This document shows, piece after piece, positions 8,513-17,133 of a DNA stretch of 64,000 bases; position 1 is the first letter of the stretch, and the number at the start of each line of letters is the position of its first letter. The notes under the pieces were generated by a model. The model worked only from the letters and a program-made list of their open reading frames with translations, did not search any database and had not been told where the DNA came from. The position numbers and the translations under genes are program-made. The stretch comes from Actinospineispora eucalypti (lineage in GTDB: Bacteria > Actinomycetota > Actinomycetes > Mycobacteriales > Pseudonocardiaceae). Location of the stretch: positions 1,240,001 through 1,304,000 of the forward strand of contig JACHMT010000005.1 of assembly GCA_014208095.1 (NCBI GenBank), written 5' to 3'.

Positions 8513-9160
8513 TCAGGTGGTCCGGTAGCAGCCGGTGAACCGGCTGGACCCCAGCAGCGCCCTGATCTCCACCGGCAGGTTGGGTGAGTTGTAGGCGAAG
8601 CTGTCCCCGGCCACCGCCCGGTCCACCTGGATGATCTTGGCCTGCATGTGCCAGAGCTGGTCGTCGTCGAGGTCGCCGACCCTGGTCGACGTGGACACGC
8701 CCGCCGCCGCCGCGACCGCCAGCGCGTAGACGACGGGTTCGTTGCTGTCCGAAGCCGGGACGTACCGCGCGAAGGCGTCCAGTACGGACATTTCCGCGTA
8801 CGGGGGCCGGCGCAGCACCAGCGCGATCGCCTCGAACCCGATCTCCCAGCTGGGAAAGATCAGCAGGCGTTGCCAGTTGAACTTGCCGGGATACTGGCCG
8901 AGGTCCGGCCCGCCGGCGGACCCGGCGAGGTTTCCGGGGTTGTTGTTCAGCCACGCGTAGCTGCCCTCGAGACCGCGCATGTGGGGTCGGCCCCGGGCGA
9001 TCTCGTCGGCGTGGAAGACGTAGTTGTAGATCTCCTTTCCGTGCCCGAGGTAGTCGGTGGGACCGGTGGATCCGGGAAACCACTGCGCGCGCGGGATATC
9101 CAGGTCCCAGGAGATCCGGCCGTTCCAGTACCACAGGTGGTCACCCAGCTCCAGGCTCAT
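8513..9160 (-). CDS. Lysozyme-like / muramidase-type protein with NNPGNL motif
   Basis: A 215-residue protein whose centre contains YAWLNNNPGNLAG, then FPSWEIGFEAIALVLR and ALRRPPYAEMSVLDAFARY. This pattern matches a family of lysozyme-like or prophage-endolysin-like domains described around an NNPGN motif. No signal peptide or transmembrane helix is visible, so if it is a peptidoglycan hydrolase it needs another export route; alternatively it is a sensor or a toxin part. It is convergent with the SARP gene and divergent from the cyclase gene, with a heptamer array between. The family call is moderate, the role unknown. Confidence 0.5.
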   Translation of the reverse strand: MSLELGDHLWYWNGRISWDLDIPRAQWFPGSTGPTDYLGHGKEIYNYVFHADEIARGRPHMRGLEGSYAWLNNNPGNLAGSAGGPDLGQYPGKFNWQRLLIFPSWEIGFEAIALVLRRPPYAEMSVLDAFARYVPASDSNEPVVYALAVAAAAGVSTSTRVGDLDDDQLWHMQAKIIQVDRAVAGDSFAYNSPNLPVEIRALLGSSRFTGCYRTT

Positions 9161-9237
9161 GGCATGTCACCGTCGCCGACGGTCGTTCCCGGGCCGTCGA
9201 GGTGCCGTCCCGCCGTCGTCGCGAAGACGTCCGCCGG

Positions 9238-9386
9238 GCGTCTCCGGTGCGTCTCGGCCGGAAGGGCGCCCGGCTGATCAACCGCCGTACGACCTGGGCC
9301 GTTGACGCCGGAGAGACGCGCCGGTGACCCGGTCGCGACGGCCCGGAGACGCGGCATGGACGTTCCCGCACCCTTGGTGGAGACGC
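9238..9386. promoter_or_regulatory. GAGACGC heptamer array upstream of the cyclase gene
   Basis: Five copies of one heptamer lie in the divergent gap: GCGTCTC at 9238 and 9249 (11 bases apart), then GAGACGC at 9313, 9346 and 9380 (33 and 34 bases apart). The steps are close to multiples of 11, the helical phasing typical of SARP binding sites. A sixth copy is upstream of the SARP gene at 7645. The rest of the 9161-9446 gap shows nothing else I can identify. Confidence 0.5.
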
Positions 9387-9446
9387 CTCTTCCGGGCCGC
9401 GGCCGGCCGGATATCCTTCAACTCGCAAGTTTCCTGGAGGGACGCC

Positions 9447-9482
9447 ATGGTTCTTGCGTTGTGCCGGGCCGGTCGGTCGTGA
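9447..9482 (+). CDS. Leader peptide, 11 codons, coupled to the cyclase start
   Basis: An ATG at 9447 sits 6 bases after a perfect GGAGG (9436-9440) and opens an 11-codon frame (MVLALCRAGRS) that stops at 9480-9482. Its stop overlaps the GTG at 9479 that begins the cyclase frame (GTGA). The cyclase GTG has no ribosome site of its own at the right distance, so translation probably depends on this leader. The alternative is a one-base frame error that hides an ATG start for the cyclase. Confidence 0.5.
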   Translation: MVLALCRAGRS

Positions 9483-12400
9483 CCGCGTCCGTGGAGCTGG
9501 ACGGCCCGCTGGTCGGCCGGCGGACGGAGCTGGCCCAGCTCACAGCGGCGATGGCGGCGGCCGACCGCCGGGGTGGCGAGCTGGTGCTGGTCGGCGGCGC
9601 GCCCGGGATGGGCAAGTCGACGCTGGTGCGCGCCTTCGGTGCGGCCGTGCGCGAGCACGGCGGGCTGTTCGGCTACGGCCGGTTCTCCGGCGGCGTGCGC
9701 ACGCCCTACGCGGCGGTGGCGCAGGCGCTCGGTGAGCTGGTGGCGGCCATGGCCGGCGCCGCGCCGGCCGAACGGGACCGCTGGCAGGCCGACGTGGTGC
9801 GCGGGCTGTCGCCCGCCGGCGCCGGCGAGCTGGCCGGGTTGGTGCCCGGTCTCGGCGAGCTGCTCGGCGGGCCGTCCCCGGCCAACGGCTCGGGCGGCGC
9901 CCCGGACCCCCGGCACCGGCTGTGCCGGGCGGTCGGCCTGCTGCTCGCCGCGACGGCCAACTACCGGCCGGTGGCGCTGGCCATCGACGACCTGCACCTG
10001 GCCGACCGGGACTCGCTGCAGCTGCTCTCCGAACTGCTCGCCGCGCCGACCCGCAACCTGCTGCTGATCGGTACCTACCGTTCCGGCGAGTTCGACCCGG
10101 GCACCTGGTCGGCGCCGTCCGACCGGCCCCCGATCGACCTCGGCCCGCTGTCCGCCGGGGAGCTGGAGTCGCTGCTGGACGTGGTCTGCGGGCGCTCGCC
10201 GGAGCTGCCGGCGGTGGCCGGCGAGTTCCAGCTGCGCACCGGGGGCAACCCGCTGCGGGTGCACCAGCTGCTCGGCCGGGCGCGCCGCGCCGGTGCGCTC
10301 GAGCAGGGCGACTCGACGGCGTGGGATCTGGCCACCCTCACCGCCCTGGCGACCGGCGAGGACGACGACGAGTTCTTCGCCCGGGCGGTCGGCCAGCTGG
10401 CTCCGCCGGAACGGGCGGTGCTCGGCGAGCTGGCCTGCATCGGCGGCGAGTTCGAGCTGGAGCTGGCCGTCGACGCGGCCGGGCGGCCACCGGACGAGGT
10501 GGCCCGGGTGATCTGGGCGGCGATGGATGCGCGGCTGCTGACGGCCGTGGACCGCCGGGGCCGCGCGCTGAACCCGGTGATCGGCCGGGACGTCCGGTAC
10601 CGGTTCAGCCACGACCGGGTCGCCGAGGCCGCCGCGGTGGGCCTCCCGGAGGAGACCCGGCTCGGGGTGCACCGGCGGATCGGGCTGTGGCTGATCGAGC
10701 GGGACGAGGACCGGCTGTTCGAGGCGGCCCGGCACCTGGCCTCGGGCGGGCCGTGCCGGGACGGCGAAGGTCCCCGGTTCGCCGAGGTCCAGCTCCGGGC
10801 CGCCGAGCTGGCCCGCCGCCAGGCCAGCTTCCCGCTGGCCCTCGAGCACGCCATGGCCGGGCTGGCTCTGCTCGCCCAGGGAGGCCGGCCGGAGCACCCG
10901 GAGCACCCGGAGCTGGCTCGGCGGTTGCTGCTCGGCGCGGCCGAGGCGGCGTACCAGGTCGGCGACTCGGCGTTGCTGGTGGAGCTGCTCGAGCGGGCGC
11001 GGACCCGGCTGGCCGAGCCGGTCGACCGGGCGGCGCTGGCACTGCTCCAGGTGCGCGGGCTGGTGGCCGAGCACCGCCTCCAGGACGCCCTGGCCGCCGG
11101 GCTGGCCGTGCTGGCGGAGCTGGGGCACGCCGTGCCCCGGCGTTCCGGCCGGCCGCGCGCCGCCGCCGAGCTGGTCCGGCTGAGGCTGGCCATGCGGCGA
11201 TGGCCGGACCAGCGGCTGCTCGAGCTGCCGCGCTGTGCGGACCCGGTCCTCGACCAGGTCCACCTCATCCTGGACCAGCTGCGCAACATCAGCTTCCGGG
11301 TCGCGCCGGAGTCGTTCCCGCTGATCGTGGGCAAGGAGCTCGACCTCACGCTGACCACGGGGCTGGGACCCAGCTCGCCGGTGTCGCTGGCCAGCTACGG
11401 GTTGCTGCTGGTGGCCTCGGGGGACCACGCGGGCGCGCAGCGGTTCGGGGAGGTGGCGCTCCGACTGGCCGAGCGCCCCGAGTTCCTGGACACCCTGCCC
11501 CGCGTCCAGTTCCTCCGGCTGAACTTCATCCGGCACTGGCAGCGGCCCCTGCACGAGGGCCTCGGCGAGGTGCGCGAGGCGTACCGGCGGGCGCTGGACG
11601 GCGGGGACCGGGAGTACGCCGCGTTGCTCGCCGCCGTGCTGCTCTACCAGTCCGTGTGCGTCGGGCGGCCGATGGCCGAGGTGGACGCGATGGCCAGGGC
11701 AATGGTGCCGGAGATCCAGTCGGAGCTGATGCCCGCCCTGCTGTGCCGGTCGACCCAGCAGCTGTGCCTGAACCTGATGGGCCGGACGGCCGACCCGCTG
11801 CTGCTGGCCGGGGAGAGCGGGTACGACGAGCGGGTGGTGCTGCCCGTCGCCCAGCGGGAGAACGACGTGGTCGGGCTGAGCGCGGCGGCGGTCACCCGGC
11901 TGGTCCTGCACTACTGGTGCGAGGACTACGCCGGAGCGGTGCGCCTGGCCGAGGAGACCGGCCGGTACCTGGCCGGGCTCACCGGCACGGTGAACATGCA
12001 GGTCTTTCACCTGTTCAACGCGCTGAGCCGGATCCGGGTCGCTCCCGGGGAGCGGGCCACGGCGCGCGCGGTCCGCCGGGCGCTGGCCGCGATGCGGCGG
12101 TGGGCCTCGGACGCGCCGGGCAACTACGCGGCACCGTACGAGCTGCTGGCCGGCACCTGGGCGCGGGCCCGGGGAGCCGTGGGCCGGGCGGAGCGGCACC
12201 TGGACCGGGCGATCGCGCTGGCCGAGGAGTACCAGCTGCCGGTCTTCGCCGCGGCGGCGCACGAGGAGGCCGGGGCGCTGTACGCGCGGACCGGCCGCGC
12301 CTCGCTGAGCCGGATCATGGTGCGGTCGGCGTACGAGGGCTGGATCAGCCTCGGTGTGCTGGCCCGCGGCGCCCGGATGGAACAGGCGCACCCGTGGCTG

Positions 12401-13765
12401 CTCGGCCGGGACCTGATGCGGCCGAGCTCGGCGACGCCCGATCCGGCGGCGCTCCACCGGCTGGCGCAGGCGCTCGCCGAGGCCCAGACGATGCGCGCGC
12501 TGGCCGAGGTCCTGCTGCGCACGGTCGCGGACACCACCGGCGCGGAGCGGGTGCTGTTGTTCCTCGGCGAGGCGGACCGGCCGGTGGTCACGGCGGTCTG
12601 CCGGGGCGGGGTGGTGACCATGGTGGCACCGGGCTCGGCGGCGCCGGACCACGACCCGTCGCCGCTGGTGGAGGCCGCCCGCACCGGTCGCCCCGCGCTG
12701 GCCGCCGGGGCGCTGGTGGTGCCCATCCTGGCGCGGGAGAGCATGGTCGGCGCGGTCTACGCCGAGCACGGCGAGCCGCAACGGGCCTTCGGCCTGGCGC
12801 ACCGCGAGGCGCTGCGCACGGCCTGCGCCTACGCCGCCGCGCCGCTGGTGAACCTGGAGATGGAGGGCCGGCTGCTGCGAGCCGACGAGCAGCGCCGGTC
12901 GCTGGTTGACGCCCAGTCCCGGTTCATCTCGCCGACCCTGCTGCGCATGCTCGACCTGGACGACCTCTCGCGGGTCCGGCACGGGCACCGGGTGGAGCGG
13001 CGGATGACCGTGTTGGTCTCCGACATCCGCGGCTACACCGGCCTGCTCGAGGGCATGAGCGTCTCCGAGGCGAGCGACCTGGTCACCGGGTTCCTGCGCG
13101 CGGTGGAGCTGCCGATCATCGCCAACAACGGCCTGGTCCAGGACATGCGCGGCGACGAGGTGCTGGCGGTGTTCGACACCGGGCCGGACGACGCGGTGCG
13201 CGCCGGGCTGGCCATGCTCCGCTCGCTGCGGGAGCACAACCGGGAACGGGTCGGCCGGGGCTCCCGCGAGCTGCGGGTGGGTATCGGGGTGAACACCGGG
13301 CCGGTGGCGCTGGCCATGGTCGGCGGGGTGAACCGGATGGCGCTGGCGGTCATCGGCGACTCGGTCAACCTGGCCTCCCGGCTGGAGGGGGCGACCAAGC
13401 GCTACCAGGTCAGCCTGGTGATCGGCGACCAAACCTACGCCGAGCTGGCCGAGCCCGAGCGGTTCCACATCCGGCGGATGGAGCGGGTGATGGTGGTCAA
13501 CCGGGCCCGGCCGGTGACCGTCTACGAGGTGTTCGACGAGGATCCCGAGTCGGTGCGGGCGGCCAAGAACGCCGCGCGCGGCGCGTTCGACGAGGCGTTC
13601 GCCCGGTTCGACGCGGGTGACGTGGCCGGCGCCCGCGACGCGTTCGAGCGCTGCCGGGAGCTGCTGCCCGGTGACCAGGTGGCGCCGCTGCACCTGGCCC
13701 ACTGCGCGGCGATGCTGTGCGGCGAGGTGGTCCCGGGCGAACCGGTCTCCCTCGGCCAGAAGTGA
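9479..13765 (+). CDS. AAA ATPase - TPR-like - GAF - class III nucleotide cyclase
   Basis: A 1,428-residue multidomain signalling protein read from GTG 9479. The N-terminus is a STAND-like AAA ATPase with Walker A GAPGMGKST (40-48) and Walker B ending D170-D171 (LAIDDLHLAD). A long helical-repeat region follows, then a GAF-like domain (about 1000-1150) and a C-terminal class III cyclase domain. The metal aspartates D1182 (SDIRGYT) and D1226 (RGDEVLAVF) and the transition-state N1297 and R1301 (VNLASRL) are present. The two substrate-choosing positions are altered: D1222 stands where Lys is expected and A1290 where Asp or Thr is expected. Product and even activity are therefore uncertain. Confidence 0.85.
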   Translation: MTASVELDGPLVGRRTELAQLTAAMAAADRRGGELVLVGGAPGMGKSTLVRAFGAAVREHGGLFGYGRFSGGVRTPYAAVAQALGELVAAMAGAAPAERDRWQADVVRGLSPAGAGELAGLVPGLGELLGGPSPANGSGGAPDPRHRLCRAVGLLLAATANYRPVALAIDDLHLADRDSLQLLSELLAAPTRNLLLIGTYRSGEFDPGTWSAPSDRPPIDLGPLSAGELESLLDVVCGRSPELPAVAGEFQLRTGGNPLRVHQLLGRARRAGALEQGDSTAWDLATLTALATGEDDDEFFARAVGQLAPPERAVLGELACIGGEFELELAVDAAGRPPDEVARVIWAAMDARLLTAVDRRGRALNPVIGRDVRYRFSHDRVAEAAAVGLPEETRLGVHRRIGLWLIERDEDRLFEAARHLASGGPCRDGEGPRFAEVQLRAAELARRQASFPLALEHAMAGLALLAQGGRPEHPEHPELARRLLLGAAEAAYQVGDSALLVELLERARTRLAEPVDRAALALLQVRGLVAEHRLQDALAAGLAVLAELGHAVPRRSGRPRAAAELVRLRLAMRRWPDQRLLELPRCADPVLDQVHLILDQLRNISFRVAPESFPLIVGKELDLTLTTGLGPSSPVSLASYGLLLVASGDHAGAQRFGEVALRLAERPEFLDTLPRVQFLRLNFIRHWQRPLHEGLGEVREAYRRALDGGDREYAALLAAVLLYQSVCVGRPMAEVDAMARAMVPEIQSELMPALLCRSTQQLCLNLMGRTADPLLLAGESGYDERVVLPVAQRENDVVGLSAAAVTRLVLHYWCEDYAGAVRLAEETGRYLAGLTGTVNMQVFHLFNALSRIRVAPGERATARAVRRALAAMRRWASDAPGNYAAPYELLAGTWARARGAVGRAERHLDRAIALAEEYQLPVFAAAAHEEAGALYARTGRASLSRIMVRSAYEGWISLGVLARGARMEQAHPWLLGRDLMRPSSATPDPAALHRLAQALAEAQTMRALAEVLLRTVADTTGAERVLLFLGEADRPVVTAVCRGGVVTMVAPGSAAPDHDPSPLVEAARTGRPALAAGALVVPILARESMVGAVYAEHGEPQRAFGLAHREALRTACAYAAAPLVNLEMEGRLLRADEQRRSLVDAQSRFISPTLLRMLDLDDLSRVRHGHRVERRMTVLVSDIRGYTGLLEGMSVSEASDLVTGFLRAVELPIIANNGLVQDMRGDEVLAVFDTGPDDAVRAGLAMLRSLREHNRERVGRGSRELRVGIGVNTGPVALAMVGGVNRMALAVIGDSVNLASRLEGATKRYQVSLVIGDQTYAELAEPERFHIRRMERVMVVNRARPVTVYEVFDEDPESVRAAKNAARGAFDEAFARFDAGDVAGARDAFERCRELLPGDQVAPLHLAHCAAMLCGEVVPGEPVSLGQK

Positions 13766-13789
13766 CGAGCGGACGTGCTCGGCCCCGGG

Positions 13790-13859
13790 TTCATGGTCAT
13801 GTCGCAGCTAGAGACGTTTCCGGTCGTCAAAGGGTCTCTCACCGCTACTTGACCATGAA
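13790..13859. repeat. 70-base hairpin element, copy 1 (convergent gap)
   Basis: An imperfect inverted repeat with arms beginning TTCATGGTCA and ending TGACCATGAA, about 26 bases per arm, lies in the gap between the convergent cyclase and flavoenzyme genes. It aligns along its whole length, loop included, with the element at 44590-44660. It may be a bidirectional terminator, a REP-like element, or both. Confidence 0.7.
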
Positions 13860-13993
13860 GCGCTCCGCCGACCAAACGCAACGAGGGCACCCGAGCCGCG
13901 GCAGGTCAGTCCATCCACGCCGGGCAAGCTGATCTAAACCGCACCGAACCGTCAGTCCGGACCCCGGCCGGCGCCCGACATGTCCGCCGCGCG

Positions 13994-16729
13994 CTACCGG
14001 CCGAGGTCGTGAACCGGGCGGATCAGCTCGTAACCGGGGAGCGGCGGGATCGTCGGCCGTGGCGCCTCGTCCCCGTCCGGCGACGCACTCTCGGAAGGCG
14101 CGGGCACCGAGTAGAGGGATGCTGCCGAGGCCCGCGTGACGGGCGGTGAGGGCAGGCGGGCAGCGCGAAACGCCGACCCGGGGCGTCGCGCCGGAGTGCC
14201 CGTTGCCTCCGGCGCGGGCGGTGTCTCGCTGGCGGGCGGGTCACCGCAAGCGGTCGGGTCGGGCGGGTCAGGTGGGCTCGGTGGCGCGGTAGGGAATGTC
14301 GGGCTCGGCGGCGCGGTCGGGAATGTCGGGCTCGGCGGGCTCGGCGGCGTGGTCGCAGACGGCGGCGCGGCCGGGGGCGGCGGGGCGGGCCAGTGGGTGG
14401 CTTGCTCGAGGTACTGCCGCCAGGCTTGCAGGTAGGTGAGCAGATGGCTGGTGTAGTCCTCCGGCGATGGCAACGGCTGACCTCCGGTCGGCGGAACGGG
14501 CAGGGTGGGCAGGGTGGGCGCGGACAGCGCGGACAGGGCGGCCAGTGGGTGCGGCAGGCCGGCCAGGTAGCACTCGCCGTCCAGGTTCCGCGGGCCTCGG
14601 GCGTCCAGCGGCTCCCGGTCCTCCAGGTCGAACACGTAGCAGTAGTCGCCGGCGGGGGTGGGCTGGCGCACCGGGCCGGAGTAGCCCTGGTCCAGGAAGT
14701 CGAACGGGAACCGCCAGTCCAGCGCGGTGTCGTCCCGGGGGTCGGTGCCGCCGGACTCCACCCAGATGTAATGGTCCAGGAGCGCGTTGACCGCGTGGCG
14801 CGCCGATTCGCAGGCCGCCTCCATCGAGGTCATCCGGGTGAACGTCCTGGTCCAGGTGCCGGCGAGGACCACGGAGTTGTGGTGCATCGGGTAGCCGCCG
14901 TGCCCGGCCCGCCAGGTGTGTCGCCGTTCCAGGTCCTCCCGTCGGCGCTCCTCGGTGGGGCGGGTCATCCAGGACGTGCCGTTGGGGTTCCACGGCTCGC
15001 CCTCCGGGCGGTTGTCCCAGTCTCCGACCACGGGGACCAGGTAGGGCGCCTCGTTGCGCACCGGCCGGCCGTTCCCGTCGGGGTCGTCGGCCAGCACCAG
15101 GTACCGGTCCAGCGCGTACCAGGCCGGGGTCGGCAGCCGGGTCTCCGGCGGGCCGGCGGTGTTTCCGTCGGGCGCCGAACTGGGCGCCCGCCCCATGCCG
15201 GCTCCGCCGGCGAGGCCGCTGGTGAGGGCGTCGCTGATCTGCCGCCACACCTCGGCGGCCAGCTCGTCGGTGGTGCAGTCGCGGGCCGCCTTGCCGTTCA
15301 CCCCGGACGGGGTGTTGAAGTCGCCGATGTCCACGGAGAGCACCGAGACGAAGCCGTCCCGGGCCAGCTCCGGGCGCTCCGCCCACATGGCCCGCTGGTT
15401 GATCGAGGACAGGTGCCACTCGGTCCCCGAGTAGTACACGTGCCCCCGGACCAGCTGGAACTCGGTGTCGAAGTAGAACTGGATGCCGGTCAGGGTCTGG
15501 AACCGGTCCCACGGCACGCGACCGGTTTCGGACATCGCGTAGGGGTCCCGCCGGCCCGCCGGCCGCTCGGCGGACGCCTGCAGCGGGCTTTTCGGCGGGG
15601 CCAGCGAGGTGGTGAACCCGTCGAGTCCGGCGACCGCGCCGCCGGTGCCGGCCCGGCGCAGGGTCCCGGTGATCCGCTCCGCGGTCGGCGCGTCCACCGC
15701 GACCACCAGGTAGTCCGGGGTGATCCGGGTGCCGTCGGCCAGCACGGCGGTCACCCGGGGCCGGCGGTGCGGCGGCAGGTTCCCGCCGGCCCGGGGCGGT
15801 TCCAGCTCCCGCACCTCGCCGGGCACGAACCGCACCCCGAGCGCGGTGAGGTGCCGGTACCAGTGGTCGAACCAGGCCTCGGTGGTCGGCCCGTCGAGCA
15901 CCCCGTCGGCCTTGCCCTCGCCCCGGTCCAGGTGCAGCAGCAGCTGTAGGTAGGTGTTCAGGTTGGTGCGGGCGTCACCCCAGCGGGAGTCGAAGGCGGC
16001 CAGCACCTTCGGCATCTCCAGCATCAGCGCCTCGGTGGCCGGGGTGTAGGTGCAGCCGTCCGCCGTGAAGAAGTCGTAGGCGGACCGGTTCGCCAGCTCG
16101 GCCGCCCGCCGGGGCGGGGAGGTCGTCACGTAGCGCGCCAGCCGGCCGAGGAAGGTCTGCACGTCGGCCGGGGTGAACCCCAGCTCGCCGAGCTGCCCGG
16201 CGGTGGTGACCAGCTCGGCCGCGCTGCGCGGGGCGGCCCTCGAGAAGATCAACGACGGCTTGCCGGGCAGTGTCGTGGCCGCCGAGATGACCCGGCGCAC
16301 GTTGTCCATCACGGTGCGCCCGGTCGGCCGCCAAACCGTCCGCCCGTCCCGGTCGGTGCCGGACGGCACGTAGCAGGGGATCTGCTGCAGCAGGTCCCAG
16401 ATGTGCAGGTAGTAGGCGGGGAACAGGCGGAAGCCGTGCTCGCCGGCCACCGCCCGGCCCGGCGGCGTGGCGCCGGACCGGCCGGGGAACGGGCGCAGCC
16501 GGGCGCGCCCCCCGCCGGCGGTGGCGAACTGGGACGCCGCCAGGCCGCCGAGCTTGACCACCGGATGGTCGCCGCCGGTGCGCTCGTCGAGGCGGCGCTC
16601 GTACACGGTGACCTGGAAGCCCCGCTCGGCCAGCTCGTGCGCCGCGGTGAGCCCGGCGATGCCGGCGCCGAGCACGACCGCCCTCGGGCGGGGCCGCCGC
16701 GCCGCCGGGGTGGGTACGCCGCCGGTCAT
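13994..16729 (-). CDS. FAD-dependent phytoene-desaturase-like oxidoreductase with proline-rich tail
   Basis: A 911-residue flavoprotein. The dinucleotide-binding motif is GAGIAG (21-26) followed by YERR, as in amine oxidase/phytoene desaturase/hydroxysqualene dehydroxylase relatives, and AGEHGFRLFPAYY matches that group. The catalytic part ends near residue 775; about 130 residues then form a disordered Pro/Ser/Thr tail with repeated PTFPTAPPS units, closing with the compact peptide GYELIRPVHDLGR. It is the last gene of a seven-gene operon and overlaps the SCP2-like gene (ATGA). Acting on a prenyl chain made by the operon's isoprenyl synthase is a reasonable inference. The tail resembles a linker plus docking peptide. 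Confidence 0.75.
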   Translation of the reverse strand: MTGGVPTPAARRPRPRAVVLGAGIAGLTAAHELAERGFQVTVYERRLDERTGGDHPVVKLGGLAASQFATAGGGRARLRPFPGRSGATPPGRAVAGEHGFRLFPAYYLHIWDLLQQIPCYVPSGTDRDGRTVWRPTGRTVMDNVRRVISAATTLPGKPSLIFSRAAPRSAAELVTTAGQLGELGFTPADVQTFLGRLARYVTTSPPRRAAELANRSAYDFFTADGCTYTPATEALMLEMPKVLAAFDSRWGDARTNLNTYLQLLLHLDRGEGKADGVLDGPTTEAWFDHWYRHLTALGVRFVPGEVRELEPPRAGGNLPPHRRPRVTAVLADGTRITPDYLVVAVDAPTAERITGTLRRAGTGGAVAGLDGFTTSLAPPKSPLQASAERPAGRRDPYAMSETGRVPWDRFQTLTGIQFYFDTEFQLVRGHVYYSGTEWHLSSINQRAMWAERPELARDGFVSVLSVDIGDFNTPSGVNGKAARDCTTDELAAEVWRQISDALTSGLAGGAGMGRAPSSAPDGNTAGPPETRLPTPAWYALDRYLVLADDPDGNGRPVRNEAPYLVPVVGDWDNRPEGEPWNPNGTSWMTRPTEERRREDLERRHTWRAGHGGYPMHHNSVVLAGTWTRTFTRMTSMEAACESARHAVNALLDHYIWVESGGTDPRDDTALDWRFPFDFLDQGYSGPVRQPTPAGDYCYVFDLEDREPLDARGPRNLDGECYLAGLPHPLAALSALSAPTLPTLPVPPTGGQPLPSPEDYTSHLLTYLQAWRQYLEQATHWPAPPPPAAPPSATTPPSPPSPTFPTAPPSPTFPTAPPSPPDPPDPTACGDPPASETPPAPEATGTPARRPGSAFRAARLPSPPVTRASAASLYSVPAPSESASPDGDEAPRPTIPPLPGYELIRPVHDLGR
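14283..14336. repeat. 27-bp tandem repeat inside the flavoenzyme tail
   Basis: Two 27-base units (14283-14309 and 14310-14336) differ at one base and encode two copies of a nine-residue PTFPTAPPS unit on the minus strand. Further partial units flank them. The repeat explains recent length change of the proline-rich tail. Confidence 0.8.
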
Positions 16730-17133
16730 CGGGCACCCCGCAGCTCGTCCAGCAGGCCCGGTACCGAGGTGGCGCGGGCCGAGGCGTGGGCGTAGGCGAG
16801 CAGGGCGTGGTAGGCGCGCATCACGTCGTCCAGCGAACCCAGCACGGTGACCCGGTCCGACTCGACCGCCTCGGCCAGCGACAGCCGGGCGTCGAGGACG
16901 TCGAGGACGGCCGCGCGGGAGGTGACCACCCGGGCGCCGGCGGCGGGGTGAGCCCCGGTGACGACCCGCAGCCGCGTCCCCTCCGCGTGCACGGCGAAGG
17001 TCTCCCCGTCCACGGTCAGCTCGACCGTCAACCCACCCAGCTCCTCGAGCAGCCGCTGGTAACCGCCCGGGACCTGCTCGCGCAGGGACCCCACGGACCG
17101 CCGCAGCAGCTCGGCCACCCCCGGCTCAGCCAT
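16726..17133 (-). CDS. SCP2-like small lipid-binding protein (candidate)
   Basis: A 135-residue protein. A central strand-rich part (VELTVDGETFAVHAEGTRLRV) followed by helices (ARVVTSRAAVLDVLDARLSLAEAVESDRVTVLGSLDDVM) resembles SCP2 sterol-carrier domains, which hold hydrophobic ligands. It overlaps the gene before by 8 bases and the gene after by 4, so it is firmly part of the isoprenoid operon, where a carrier for a prenyl intermediate would fit. The fold assignment is by pattern only. Confidence 0.55.
   Translation of the reverse strand: MAEPGVAELLRRSVGSLREQVPGGYQRLLEELGGLTVELTVDGETFAVHAEGTRLRVVTGAHPAAGARVVTSRAAVLDVLDARLSLAEAVESDRVTVLGSLDDVMRAYHALLAYAHASARATSVPGLLDELRGAR

Noticed and set aside
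8513..9160. Phage endolysin in a prophage
   Set aside because: No holin or other phage gene nearby, and no attachment-site repeats seen.
9302..9478. TTG 9302 as start of the cyclase
   Set aside because: No ribosome site, and the added residues are low in complexity; the leader-coupled GTG fits better.
9278..13702. 1,474-codon open frame antisense to the cyclase gene
   Set aside because: It mirrors the cyclase codons, is low in complexity (His, Gln, Pro, Arg) and has no domain; long antisense frames are normal at this GC content.
14136..14435. Glycine-rich gene on the plus strand
   Set aside because: It is the antisense of the proline-rich tail of the flavoenzyme.
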